From: Acidobacteriota bacterium
GTDB taxonomy: Bacteria; Acidobacteriota; Terriglobia; UBA7540
DNA: 34,111 bases
Direction of reading: 5' to 3'
Assembly: GCA_003165315.1 (NCBI GenBank)
Contig: PLSX01000188.1
Location: forward strand, 1 to 34,111
This document shows positions 1 to 7,618 of the stretch, piece by piece. The first letter of the stretch is position 1. Each line of letters opens with the position of its first letter. The translations under genes and the position numbers were made by a program. The notes under the pieces were generated by a model. That model was not told the DNA's origin. It saw only the letters and a list, made by a program, of their open reading frames with translations, and ran no database searches.

Positions 1-85
1 ACAGGGTTTTGAAATAGCTTCTAATCAGTAACCAGAGATAATAGCGACCAGAAGGCAAATGGTTGCCGGCGATCCGGGTTTGGCA

Positions 86-290
86 GCTAGCGTGGTGTCC
101 CGTGTAATTCTTGACAACGATGTATTGCAAGGGCCCCCTCTCCCCCAAGGGGGCGAGGGGAGGGTTGATTTTACTGCCCTCGCCCCCTTGGGGGAGAGGG
201 GGGCGCGCGTCCGGCGCTTTCATCCGCCGGGGCGGGCCGGGTGAGGGGGTCTCGCCGATTGTCAATTCTTATGTGGGACACCACACTAGC
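86..290. mobile_element. MITE-like element with TA/CTAG-flanked terminal inverted repeats
   Basis: Terminal inverted repeats lie at 86-101 (gctagcgtggtgtccc) and 275-290 (gggacaccacactagc), matching at 15 of 16 bases, with further matching around a ttgaca motif just inside each end (111-116 and, inverted, 260-265). Both ends sit in CTAG, so the outer TA (88-89 and 287-288) would be the duplicated target, as in IS630/Tc1-type elements. Inside is a perfect 26-bp inverted repeat, 134-159 against 177-202, with a 17-nt spacer; it is very GC-rich and should form a strong hairpin. There is no credible transposase, so this is a non-autonomous element. The right end stops four bases before the Shine-Dalgarno of the next gene. 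The repeat structure is seen directly; assignment to an IS630-type mover is inference. Confidence 0.72.
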
Positions 291-304
291 ACTGGGAGGT
301 ACAG

Positions 305-856
305 GTGGCATACATTCCGGAAAATGCGAAATGGTATTTGGCTGCGCTGATCAAGGAGATCGTGGTTGAGGGTGACAGCCGGAATGTTGTCCATAAGAAT
401 TTGGTCCTCGTCCGCGCGGACAGTCCCGAGCAGGCGTACCAGAATGCGCTCGACCTTGGAAAACAATCCGAAATTTGCTATGAGAATCCAGCTGTTTGTC
501 TCACTGAAATGCGCGGGCCAGTCAGCTGCATTAGCTGCGATGACGGGAAGCTGCAATGGATGTTCGATCCGGGACCCGAAACCCACATTCTTCGCGCACA
601 CTATTCTTCGAGGCTGAACGCTTTTTTCGGAGTGCTGCGAAACCTCAACAACAAACACAATCGCAGGCTGCTGAGGTTTGATGTCTCGAGCGGAGTATGC
701 GAGCGGGTGTGTGACCTCGACTCTGACGCTTGGGAGATAGCCTTTCTCGATGCAGCAGATCAGCTCGTCACTACAAGCGGGGAAATAAGAAATCTCTCGG
801 ACGGTGCGCTTGCAGGTCGGCTCGCATTCCCACAAAGGGAATATCCGGGCATGTAG
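305..856 (+). CDS. DUF4288-type N-terminal domain protein with an unrelated C-terminal part
   Basis: The start is GTG, with GGGAGG at 294-299 five bases upstream. Residues about 9-60 (from KWYLAALIKEIVVEG through VHKNLVLVRADSPEQAYQNAL) match the DUF4288 pattern, a small domain of unknown function that I know mostly as a stand-alone protein of about 100 residues. From about residue 65 the protein departs from that family. The remaining 120 residues, including RRLLRFDVSSG and DQLVTTSGEIRNLSD, have the short beta-strand-and-turn look of propeller repeats, but I recognise no family. No signal peptide or membrane segment is visible. It may be a chimera formed by recombination next to the preceding MITE, or a family variant. 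No function can be assigned. Confidence 0.72.
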   Translation: MAYIPENAKWYLAALIKEIVVEGDSRNVVHKNLVLVRADSPEQAYQNALDLGKQSEICYENPAVCLTEMRGPVSCISCDDGKLQWMFDPGPETHILRAHYSSRLNAFFGVLRNLNNKHNRRLLRFDVSSGVCERVCDLDSDAWEIAFLDAADQLVTTSGEIRNLSDGALAGRLAFPQREYPGM

Positions 857-976
857 CGCCAGGGTCGGGAGTGAAATGGTGCAGTAACCATATCAATTCC
901 GTCTGACTAAATCTTCAAACCTTCCTTAAGTCTTTTTCTGTTGAATCTTAATTTTCAGACTTGGACAATCTGTCCC

Positions 977-1005
977 TTGACAATTAGTAGGCTATCGTGT
1001 AAGCT
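977..1005 (+). promoter_or_regulatory. Possible sigma-70 promoter of the broken gene at 1035
   Basis: A perfect TTGACA at 977-982 is followed after 17 bases by TAAGCT at 1000-1005, a weak -10. It lies about 30 bases upstream of an AGGAGAGG ribosome-binding site (1020-1027) and an ATG at 1035. The expression signals seem to have outlived the gene they served. Confidence 0.4.
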
Positions 1006-1034
1006 TAAAGGGCATTTCCAGGAGAGGTCCCGCC

Positions 1035-1300
1035 ATGTCGCTACGCAGGCCGCCCACCATCGCTCCTGTCCGGATCGAAGGCAATCGCCGCAATGCCAAG
1101 AAGTCCACCGGTCGCCACACCGCCCGGGGCGAGGCGCAGGTGCGCTTTAATGCCCTCAAAACCGGAGTCCATTTGCAGCCTTACTGGGACTCGAAATCGT
1201 CCCTCGCGGGGATTACCCGAGAAGTTACTGAAAACAAAAGGACGGAAAATGAGGGTGGATCAGAATGCTGATGAGTTTGCAGGTGGTAGGGGACAATCGG
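1035..1300 (+). pseudogene. Broken, internally deleted member of the STGPRT-type small-protein family
   Basis: The first 45 codons from the ATG at 1035 encode NRRNAKKSTGRHTARGEAQ followed by VRFNALKTG, the hallmark N-terminus (STGPRTxxGKxxxxxNAxxHG) of a widespread bacterial family of unknown function, usually 150-250 residues long. After about residue 50 the similarity stops. A stretch matching the far C-terminal part of the relative at 24041-24739 (here NRPSRGLPEKLLKTKG) follows directly, but one reading frame away. This fits an internal deletion of more than 100 codons plus a frame shift. A good Shine-Dalgarno (AGGAGAGG, 1020-1027) and a promoter candidate remain. The end coordinate is approximate because the decayed C-terminus fades out. 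The C-terminal match is also a nucleotide repeat (1192-1241), so recombination at that repeat may have made the deletion. Confidence 0.6.
1192..1241 (+). repeat. Copy 1 of a dispersed ggggattaccc repeat
   Basis: These 50 bases match the minus strand at 24210-24259 at 44 positions. The 34-nt core, 1208-1241, starts ggggattacccgagaag. A third, more diverged copy lies at 24044-24077, also on the minus strand. Confidence 0.7.
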
Positions 1301-1409
1301 GCTGGAACGCGGCCTGCTGCAACAATTACCCGCGGATTGGGCCCATGCTCGGACCGGCGCGAAAAACGCATGACAAATTATCAAGCCCAGGAAGTCAAAA
1401 CATCCAAAA

Positions 1410-1803
1410 TTGGGGAATGACTTACTACACTCACCCAGCGCAGCCTGCACGCAGATGGAAAGACCGCAGTGGTTTCTGTAGCAGCGAGAGTGCCAGGCAC
1501 GGATTTACGCCTCGGACAGCTCCAGCCCCAACGGGGCGGGATATCACAGCCCAGGGCAACGCCCTGGGGGCCTGACCGCGCACAAAGGGAGGTAAGCCCT
1601 GAAAGGGCGAGATACGGTTCTCGCGGCCGGCGTAAATCATTGCCGGTAATTGGGGGTGGCACGCCCCGTTGGGACTTGTGGATTTAATTGCCGCGCCATC
1701 GACCCAGGGCGTTGCCCTGGGCTGAGTTATTTCGCCCCTTGGGGCTTACCGACGGCCTCACATCGCAGCTTATCTGGGGTGATCCAAGTAAGTCATTCCC
1801 CAA
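1410..1803. mobile_element. Palindrome-rich non-coding element with 17-bp terminal inverted repeats
   Basis: The ends, 1410-1426 (ttggggaatgacttact) and 1787-1803, are perfect inverted repeats of 17 bp. The similarity continues imperfectly inward through a tcaccc motif on both sides. Inside, 1547-1568 and 1703-1724 are a perfect 22-bp inverted pair, and each copy is itself a hairpin (cccagggc, three bases, gccctggg). A second nested pair of ggtaagcccc-type arms lies near 1590-1605 and 1735-1752. No reading frame in it looks like a protein; translations such as AQGNALG are known spurious products of this palindrome type. I read it as a MITE or structured repetitive element of a kind common in Acidobacteriota and Planctomycetota; that parallel is from memory. 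The stretches on either side, 1301-1409 and 1804-2069, hold nothing I can name. Confidence 0.62.
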
Positions 1804-2069
1804 AACTGGGACAACCAGTCGCGCAGGGAGCGAGGCCACGAAACAAAAGATGTTATTTTCGAGAATCAAAGCCACTAAGTGTATGAAAAAAACAAAACGT
1901 GGACAAAATGCCAGCCCAATGTGCGGACATTTTATTCGAAATGGCATGAACCGAGTGACATTTTAGACCCAAATGAGACCAGAATTCGGCCAAAATCGAC
2001 CCACTGACACCAAAAAGCCCCAAATTACACCTTCAGGATCTTTCTTGATGACTTCGATCGGGACGGCCA

Positions 2070-2096
2070 TGGCGCGGCTTCGGGTATGCCGCGCCA
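2070..2096. terminator. Hairpin downstream of the TlpA-like gene
   Basis: A perfect 9-bp stem (tggcgcggc at 2070-2078 with gccgcgcca at 2088-2096) encloses a 9-base loop, about 90 bases past the stop codon of the minus-strand TlpA-like gene. There is no T-tract on either side, so it is at most a factor-dependent or RNA-protecting structure. Confidence 0.35.
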
Positions 2097-2153
2097 AATC
2101 AGTGGAGGTCCGCAAACGGCTCTACCCTCGGCCTGTCGCCCCCTCTCAGCAGT

Positions 2154-2209
2154 CTGCTGCTTTCTGCCTGCTGCCATCTGCTTACTGCCTATTGCTTGCT
2201 GCCAGCCGA
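2154..2209. repeat. Heptanucleotide array A, containing the stop codon of the TlpA-like gene
   Basis: Eight consecutive 7-nt units, mostly of the form NNNCTGC or NNNTTGC on the plus strand (for example ttactgc at 2182-2188 and ctattgc at 2189-2195). The unit at 2189 supplies the TAG stop of the minus-strand gene. Four consecutive units (2182-2209) match array F at 32346-32373 at 24 of 28 positions. Confidence 0.75.
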
Positions 2210-3535
2210 TTCGTTCAGCGTGTCCTGCAGGCGCTTGCTCAATTCTGCCACGAAGGTTTGGACGTCCAAGCCTTCCTGCCGATCGACGATTTGGCCCTGG
2301 CGATCGAAAACCACAAGAGTGGGAAGCTCTGTCACATTGAGAAGCGCATCCAAGCCTTGAGCGTAAGCAGAGGGTATGGTCCAGCCTGCCAGCTTAAGAA
2401 AGGCGGGCACTCCGGTGCGATCCTGGTCCATGTTCAGCGACAAAAAGACGATGTTGGGCTCCCCCCGAAAGCTTCGGGCCACCTGGTCGAAAAGTTGGCC
2501 CTGCATGCGACAGGGACCGCACCAGGTCGCCCAAAAGTCCACTACCAGAACCTTGTTGTGGAAGTCAGACATGGGCAGCGGAGACCCATCAAGCCGTTCC
2601 AGGACGAACTTAAAGGGGTCCTTGACGCCGGTGTTATGGGGCTGGCCGCCGGAAAAGCGTCCGGCGAGCTGTGGCATCAGGGTATCGTAGCGCGCCAAAA
2701 TAAGGTCCCCCAGACCCTTCTCAGAGTGGTTCTGCGCCACATAAAGACTGCCCAATTTGCGGCGAATCTCTCGGCGCTCGATGGGATCGGAGTTTTTGTC
2801 CGGGAATGCGTACGCCGTGAGGTAGTAATCCAAAGCGTGAGCGGAATCACCTTTGATGAGAGCAATATCCCCCATGTGCTCGGCAACTTGTGCTGTGGGG
2901 TAGGCGGAATAGCTCTGTTCGTAGGCGCTCATGGCCTTGTCGAGGTCGCCAGACTGCCGGAAAAGTCCGGCAAGCTCCGAGAAAGTCGTACCTATTCGCC
3001 CTGCCCATTGCTCCGAGGCACTATCGCCCTTGCTCGAAATAGCATCCCTGTTACGCTGAGCTTCCGCAATTTTGATCAATCGCAAAGTGTAGTCAATGGC
3101 AAGGGTTCGGCTGGGCTGGTCGTTTTGACGGGCTAACGCATCAATGAGCAAATTCAAGAGCTTAGGGTCGTCGGGGGTGATTTCCAGCAGCATCTGGCCG
3201 TACTTCACGATAACCCCAGGGGCATTAGCCGCCAGCCCATAGCTGCAAATCGTGCGCAAAACGACTTCCCGCCGCGATGAACGGGGGAAACGCTGGAGAA
3301 AGGCATCCAGATTCTCGATGATAACTTGGGGGTTATTTTGCGCTGATCGAAAGGCTTCGTTCAGGGCGTTCTGTTCATCCGCATCCAGTGAGGGTTGAGC
3401 CGCGGGTGCCTTTTCTGCGGGCTTCGGCGGAGTCTGGGCCGCGATGATCAAAGGGGGCCAACTCGTCGCCAGCAGGTATGAGCCCAGCACAATGGGCACC
3501 CCGATTAGAAACCACGAAACCCTGCTTGCCCTCAT
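2189..3535 (-). CDS. Exported TlpA-like thioredoxin-fold protein with an N-terminal TPR-like helical region
   Basis: The protein has 448 residues from the ATG at 3535, with GAAGGA nine bases upstream. This start puts a signal-anchor (SWFLIGVPIVLGSYLLATSW, residues 8-27) at the very N-terminus; a longer frame is open but adds a poor leader. Residues about 50-280 are paired amphipathic helices resembling TPR repeats. Residues about 305-440 are a thioredoxin fold of the TlpA/AhpC-TSA group, with VVDFWATWCGPC giving the redox motif CGPC at 339-342 and the cis-proline region in TELPTLVVFD. The family reduces or exchanges disulfides outside the cytoplasm, for example in cytochrome c maturation or envelope stress. 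The TPR part probably binds a partner protein. It has no partner genes nearby. The last codons, SKQ and the stop, lie in a heptanucleotide array. Confidence 0.88.
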   Translation of the reverse strand: MRASRVSWFLIGVPIVLGSYLLATSWPPLIIAAQTPPKPAEKAPAAQPSLDADEQNALNEAFRSAQNNPQVIIENLDAFLQRFPRSSRREVVLRTICSYGLAANAPGVIVKYGQMLLEITPDDPKLLNLLIDALARQNDQPSRTLAIDYTLRLIKIAEAQRNRDAISSKGDSASEQWAGRIGTTFSELAGLFRQSGDLDKAMSAYEQSYSAYPTAQVAEHMGDIALIKGDSAHALDYYLTAYAFPDKNSDPIERREIRRKLGSLYVAQNHSEKGLGDLILARYDTLMPQLAGRFSGGQPHNTGVKDPFKFVLERLDGSPLPMSDFHNKVLVVDFWATWCGPCRMQGQLFDQVARSFRGEPNIVFLSLNMDQDRTGVPAFLKLAGWTIPSAYAQGLDALLNVTELPTLVVFDRQGQIVDRQEGLDVQTFVAELSKRLQDTLNESAGSKQ

Positions 3536-3631
3536 TACAACTATTCCTTCATGAATGTCAGATGAACCTAATCTAGTAGTTAGCCCGAAAGGGGTCAAGG
3601 CGATTTCCCCCCAACAGGATCGGGAAGCCAC

Positions 3632-3640
3632 TGTTATAAT
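3632..3640 (+). promoter_or_regulatory. Extended -10 promoter of the HAD hydrolase gene
   Basis: TGTTATAAT at 3632-3640 combines a perfect TATAAT with the extended TGn element. No -35 box is visible, as is usual for extended -10 promoters. Transcription would start near 3647, about 24 bases before the ATG at 3671. Confidence 0.55.
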
Positions 3641-3670
3641 GCGGAACTTCCGGAGAGTTTAGGAGACGAA

Positions 3671-4384
3671 ATGAAGTCATCACGCATTCGTGCCATCTTC
3701 TTTGATGCAGGAAACACCCTGCTTTATCCGCGGCTTGATGAACGGGCCCGTGACTTGACAGAGGCTGGCTTCCCTGCGCGTGTAGAGGATTTCCATGCTG
3801 CGGAGAGGGCCGCCAAACAGAAGCTCGACCAGTGGCTATGGCCGCAAATTCGCCAGGGTGAAGTGCCGCGCACGATCGATCACTATTACTGGGGCGAGTA
3901 CCTCACCATACTCATGGGGCTGATCGGTGCACCTGAAACGGAGCATGCGCGGCTGATTCGCATGTTAGCGGATGGTTTCCGTGACATTCGCACCTGGTCC
4001 GTGGTTGTCCCGGGAACGCATCAATTTCTCGAGTCCGTGAAGGACGCGGGATATTTTCTTGGAGTTATCTCCAATTCCGTGGGAACCCTCGAGGGGCAGT
4101 TGGAAAACACGGGACTGCGCGGTTACTTTCAGGCCATTTTCGACTCGGCAATTGTGGGGGTTGAGAAGCCACATCCCGAGATTTTTCAAATGGCCCTTGC
4201 CAGCGCAAAAGTGGCGGCGAATGAGGCCGTCTTTGTGGGTGATACGAATGCCACCGACATTGGCGGCGCGCAACTAGCAGGCTTGCATGGTGTGCTGATT
4301 GATCGTATCGAGGCTTACCCACAGACAGAATGCCCACGAATCACATTGCTGCCAGAATTGGATGGTGTTTTGAGAGACTTGTGA
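3671..4384 (+). CDS. HAD-superfamily hydrolase
   Basis: The protein has 237 residues, with AGGAGA eight bases before the ATG. HAD motif I is FFDAGNTL with nucleophile Asp12. Motif II is the Ser/Asn region GVISNSVG (about 135-142). Motif III is the Lys of VEKPHPEIF, and motif IV is VFVGDTNATDIGGA near residue 200. The long helical insert between residues 20 and 100 is a type C1 cap, as in the HAD-IA phosphatases and haloacid dehalogenases. The usual second acidic residue of motif I (DxD) is Gly14 here, a substitution seen in several uncharacterised HAD-IA branches. It could reduce classical phosphatase activity. The substrate cannot be told. The gene has its own promoter and converges with the sugar kinase gene at 4477. 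Confidence 0.87.
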   Translation: MKSSRIRAIFFDAGNTLLYPRLDERARDLTEAGFPARVEDFHAAERAAKQKLDQWLWPQIRQGEVPRTIDHYYWGEYLTILMGLIGAPETEHARLIRMLADGFRDIRTWSVVVPGTHQFLESVKDAGYFLGVISNSVGTLEGQLENTGLRGYFQAIFDSAIVGVEKPHPEIFQMALASAKVAANEAVFVGDTNATDIGGAQLAGLHGVLIDRIEAYPQTECPRITLLPELDGVLRDL

Positions 4385-4411
4385 GTGATGGCGTGTGTGG
4401 CCGCACATGCG

Positions 4412-4483
4412 TAAACGCCAAAGGCTGAATGGTTTAGCCCAGCGATCTCAGTTTTTTACCCTTCACCCTTTAGCCATTAGCGA
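4412..4483. repeat. Heptanucleotide array B and its inverted partner
   Basis: Four 7-nt units, ttaccct, tcaccct, ttagcca and ttagcga, run from 4456 to 4483. The last unit begins with the TTA that is the TAA stop codon of the minus-strand sugar kinase. A sequence at 4412-4435 is complementary to about 17 of 24 positions, so the region between the convergent HAD and kinase genes can fold into an imperfect hairpin and may act as a two-way terminator. Confidence 0.5.
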
Positions 4484-5361
4484 AGCCCCCGTGCCTCTTC
4501 GAGAGTCCAATGCGGCGTGCCTCCGGGACGGCTGGCGACGAGGGCGGCAACGCGATTGGCGAAGTCAGCAATTTCCTGGGGAGGCCATTGCAGGCTGAGT
4601 CCATGAATAAAGGCGGCGGCAAAAGCGTCTCCGGCTCCCACTGTGTCCTGGGCAGTCACTGCATAGCCCAAAGCCTCAACATACTCCCCATTCACCAGCA
4701 TCACACAACCCTTTTCGCCGCGCGTGATGCAGATCGACTGCCAGCTAAATTCCCTCGTGTAGGTGCGGCAGAAATCCTCCAGACTGCGTGTAGACCGACC
4801 GAGCATCTTGTCGATCTCTGCCGCCTCGTCATCGTTAAGCTTGACTACTTGGGCGCGTGCCATCAATTCCCGTACCAGCGGAGGCGTATAAGAGTCCTTT
4901 CTCAAGTTGACATCGAACAACAGCCGCGCACCGCAATGGGAATCGATCAATCGGTAGGTCAATTGCTTCGCTTGAGGGCTCATCTGAAAAAGGGTACCGA
5001 AGTAGATCCAATCGGGCTTGGGGGATAGGAGTTCCGCCAGGTCGCCTTCCGTGAGCTCGGGAGCGTCGTATGCCGCGGGATGATGAAGGGTGAATTTTGG
5101 CACCCCCGCCGCGTTGAGTTCGACCGTCACAAGGCCCGTTGGATACGCGTCAATCTGGTGGACAAATCGAGTGGAGAGGTTTAGTTCCTTCATGCGTTCC
5201 AGCACGCGCCGCCCCCGCTCATCCTTGCCAACGGCACTCACAAAAGATACGTGGTGCCCAAGCCGCGAGGCGTGAGCAGAGAAATTAAGCGCTGCGCCCC
5301 CAAGGTACTCTCTGTTTCCGATGACGTCCCACAAGACTTCTCCAATGCTGACGATTTTCAC
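4477..5361 (-). CDS. PfkB-family carbohydrate kinase (fructokinase-like)
   Basis: The protein has 294 residues, a normal ribokinase-family length. The N-terminal signature is present (IGEVLWD, then YLGGAALNFSAHASRLG at about 19-35), as is the PfkB signature 2 with the anion hole and catalytic base, DTVGAGDAFAAAF at 239-251, giving Asp245. The ATP-site motif TRGEKG lies at 213-218. The family phosphorylates a sugar or nucleoside hydroxyl with ATP in the cytoplasm. Overall it resembles bacterial fructokinases more than ribokinase or adenosine kinase, but substrate prediction is weak. It is divergent from the phosphodiesterase gene at 5566. Its stop codon lies in heptanucleotide array B. Confidence 0.88.
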   Translation of the reverse strand: MKIVSIGEVLWDVIGNREYLGGAALNFSAHASRLGHHVSFVSAVGKDERGRRVLERMKELNLSTRFVHQIDAYPTGLVTVELNAAGVPKFTLHHPAAYDAPELTEGDLAELLSPKPDWIYFGTLFQMSPQAKQLTYRLIDSHCGARLLFDVNLRKDSYTPPLVRELMARAQVVKLNDDEAAEIDKMLGRSTRSLEDFCRTYTREFSWQSICITRGEKGCVMLVNGEYVEALGYAVTAQDTVGAGDAFAAAFIHGLSLQWPPQEIADFANRVAALVASRPGGTPHWTLEEARGLR

Positions 5362-5565
5362 GACAAAGCCTCCAGTATCAAGCCGCTTTCATTTTCTAAG
5401 GCCGGTGAAATGGCTCAGGCCGTCCAACAAGCTAACCCTTTGCCGGGGAAATGGCAACATCCACCTGGCCGTAAAATGTCGCTTTCCGAAGTGTCCTCGT
5501 TTCTCGCTCCTTCCTCTGAATATTCGCTCGACGAGCAGCAGTCGCGTCATTACAATGAAATACCC

Positions 5566-7587
5566 ATGTTGAGCACCCAATTCACCACAAAACGACTGGC
5601 CTTCTGCTTCCTGATCATGACCTTGCTGGCAGCTTTGAGTCATTTCGCGGGGTGTCATCGTGGGATAGCAACCCGGCCCGTGACGAAGCAGGTCGTCGTG
5701 CTGGGGTTTGACGGCGCTGACCCCAAACTTGCGGCCAAATGGATGGCAGAAGGCAAGCTTCCCAACCTGGCCCGTCTGGCGCACGAAGGCACTTTCAAGC
5801 CGCTCGGAACCACCAACCCGCCGGAGTCTCCTGTGGCCTGGGCAGCGTTCGCAACAGGGCTCAATCCGGGCGGTACGGGAATTTACGATTTTCTGAAACG
5901 CGATCCTGAAACCTACCTGCCGGAATTGGCACTGGTCTCGCGTGAGCGGCCCAAGTTTTTGTGGGGCATTATTCCCATCAAGGCACCAAAAGTCACTAAC
6001 CTTCGTAGCGGTGTACCCTTTTACAAAGCAGCGGCTGAAGCTGGTTATAAAGCCACCATCATTCGGATGCCTTTGGAGTTTCCGCCCACGGCGATTCCGG
6101 GCGGAAAGCTGTGGTCAGGCCTGGGCGTCCCCGATCTGCGGGGAACTTGGGGAACATTCTTTTATTTCAGTTCCGACCTGACGCCATGGGACACCGGCGA
6201 CACGGAATTTGGCGGCAAGCTGGTGCGGTTGGAATTGGGTGGTAACCACGCGGCAACCACCATCGAAGGCCCTGTGGACCCAAAGGGTAATGGGTCCACG
6301 CGCCTCTCGGTTCCGATTGATTTCAAAGTTTCTGCTGATGGAAAGTCCGTGACCATCAATTTGCAAGGGCAGACCGCCACGCTCGGCGAGTTGCAGTGGA
6401 GCGACTGGTTCCACGCCCGCTTCCGCGTGACGCCGTTCCTATCCCTGAGTTCGACTTGTAGATTTTACATTCTCCAAACATCACCGGATTTGCGCGTCTA
6501 CATGTCGGCTTTAAACCTGGACCCGGAGGATTCGCCTCTGCCCATCTCCTCGCCCCCCGGCTATGTTGCAGAAATCGCCAGGAAGCACGGCCTGATGAAA
6601 ACCCTGGGCTGGTGGCATGACACCTGGGCTCTGAACGAAGAACGTATCGACGAAGGCGTTTTTTTGGAAGATTGCTGGCGCACCATGCAGCAGGAGCGGG
6701 AGATTTTGCTGGACGAACTGAAGAACGATCCCCCCAGCTTGCTCGTCTCTGTCTTTACCGCCACTGACAGCGTCAGCCACATGTTCTGGCGGCTGACCGA
6801 CCCGCAGAGTCCACGTTTCGACGCAGACTTGGCGGCAAGGTATGGGAATGCGATTGAGCTGACGTATGAGCGCATGGATGCCATCGTGGGCGACGTGATG
6901 AAGACCATGAAGCCTGACGGCACACTGATCATCGTTTCCGACCACGGCTTCCATTCCTGGCGCAAGGGATTTAACACCAACACCTGGCTGGTGCAGAACG
7001 GTTATATGACGCTTAAGAATCCCAATGCGGAGGATAAGCAATACAACCTTGACAACCTTTTTGGCCAGGGCAGCTTCTTTCCCAATACCGATTGGAGCCA
7101 CACGCAGGCCTATGCCGTGGGATTGGGACAGGTTTACCTCAACCTGAGCGGGCGCGAAAGGAATGGCATTGTCCACTATGGCCCGGAAGCAGACAAGATT
7201 CTTGCGGACTTGCGCCGGAAGTTGCTGGCCCTGGAAGACCCGGACACGCACGAGAAGGTTATTGAAAACGTCTATCTGAGCAGCGAGATCTTTCACGGGG
7301 CCCGCCTTAGCGAAGCTCCCGATATCCAGATGAGCTTTCGCGATGGCTATCGCACCTCATGGCAGACCTCGCTGGGAGCCGTGCCGGCCGGCATCATTGT
7401 GGCCAACATGAAAAAATGGAGCGGCGACCACTGTGCGTCCGATCCCAGTGACACGCAGGGGATCTTCTTTTCCAACCGGATTTTCCCCGCGCCACCTTCC
7501 ATTCTGGATATCTCTCCAACAGTGTTGAACCTGCTGGGCGTGACCCCGCCGGCCGGGCTGGATGGCCACGCTCTGAGGCCTAATTGA
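5566..7587 (+). CDS. Alkaline-phosphatase-superfamily lipoprotein (type I phosphodiesterase / nucleotide pyrophosphatase fold)
   Basis: The protein has 673 residues from the ATG at 5566. The frame is open another 105 codons upstream, but that part overlaps the divergent kinase gene. The chosen start gives a clean signal peptide (KRLAFCFLIMTLLAALSHFAGC) ending in the lipobox-like FAGC, with Cys30 as the likely lipidation site. The metal site begins at VVVLGFDGADP (about 43-53). A Ser/Thr nucleophile is expected at PPESPVAWAAFATG (Ser88), and a further metal ligand set is SDHGFHSW (Asp459, His460). The fold hydrolyses phosphodiesters or phosphomonoesters, or transfers phospho groups, outside the cytoplasmic membrane. 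No Shine-Dalgarno is obvious, so the exact start is uncertain. The substrate is unknown. Confidence 0.84.
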   Translation: MLSTQFTTKRLAFCFLIMTLLAALSHFAGCHRGIATRPVTKQVVVLGFDGADPKLAAKWMAEGKLPNLARLAHEGTFKPLGTTNPPESPVAWAAFATGLNPGGTGIYDFLKRDPETYLPELALVSRERPKFLWGIIPIKAPKVTNLRSGVPFYKAAAEAGYKATIIRMPLEFPPTAIPGGKLWSGLGVPDLRGTWGTFFYFSSDLTPWDTGDTEFGGKLVRLELGGNHAATTIEGPVDPKGNGSTRLSVPIDFKVSADGKSVTINLQGQTATLGELQWSDWFHARFRVTPFLSLSSTCRFYILQTSPDLRVYMSALNLDPEDSPLPISSPPGYVAEIARKHGLMKTLGWWHDTWALNEERIDEGVFLEDCWRTMQQEREILLDELKNDPPSLLVSVFTATDSVSHMFWRLTDPQSPRFDADLAARYGNAIELTYERMDAIVGDVMKTMKPDGTLIIVSDHGFHSWRKGFNTNTWLVQNGYMTLKNPNAEDKQYNLDNLFGQGSFFPNTDWSHTQAYAVGLGQVYLNLSGRERNGIVHYGPEADKILADLRRKLLALEDPDTHEKVIENVYLSSEIFHGARLSEAPDIQMSFRDGYRTSWQTSLGAVPAGIIVANMKKWSGDHCASDPSDTQGIFFSNRIFPAPPSILDISPTVLNLLGVTPPAGLDGHALRPN

Positions 7588-7618
7588 CGAGGGGAATAAT
7601 CCTTGGGGACCAGTGGAT

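Noticed and set aside
1381..1947. Several short frames with AQGNALG-type products
   Set aside because: They are translations of the palindromic repeat element; no start signals and no protein-like composition.
2154..2209. CRISPR or VNTR array
   Set aside because: Units are 7 nt with no spacers, the repeats are degenerate, and no cas gene is present; the regular period is better described as a heptanucleotide array.
1973..3136. Long plus-strand reading frame of 387 codons
   Set aside because: It is the shadow of the TlpA-like gene on the other strand, which has CGPC and a proper start; the plus frame has no motif and reads the heptamer array as low-complexity LPSAYCLLLAA-type sequence.
5251..5565. 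A 105-residue N-terminal extension of the phosphodiesterase
   Set aside because: It overlaps the divergent kinase gene and would bury the signal peptide and lipobox in mid-protein.
6511..7296. Minus-strand reading frame of 261 codons
   Set aside because: Antisense to the phosphodiesterase gene, which carries the DHGF metal motif and is the real gene.
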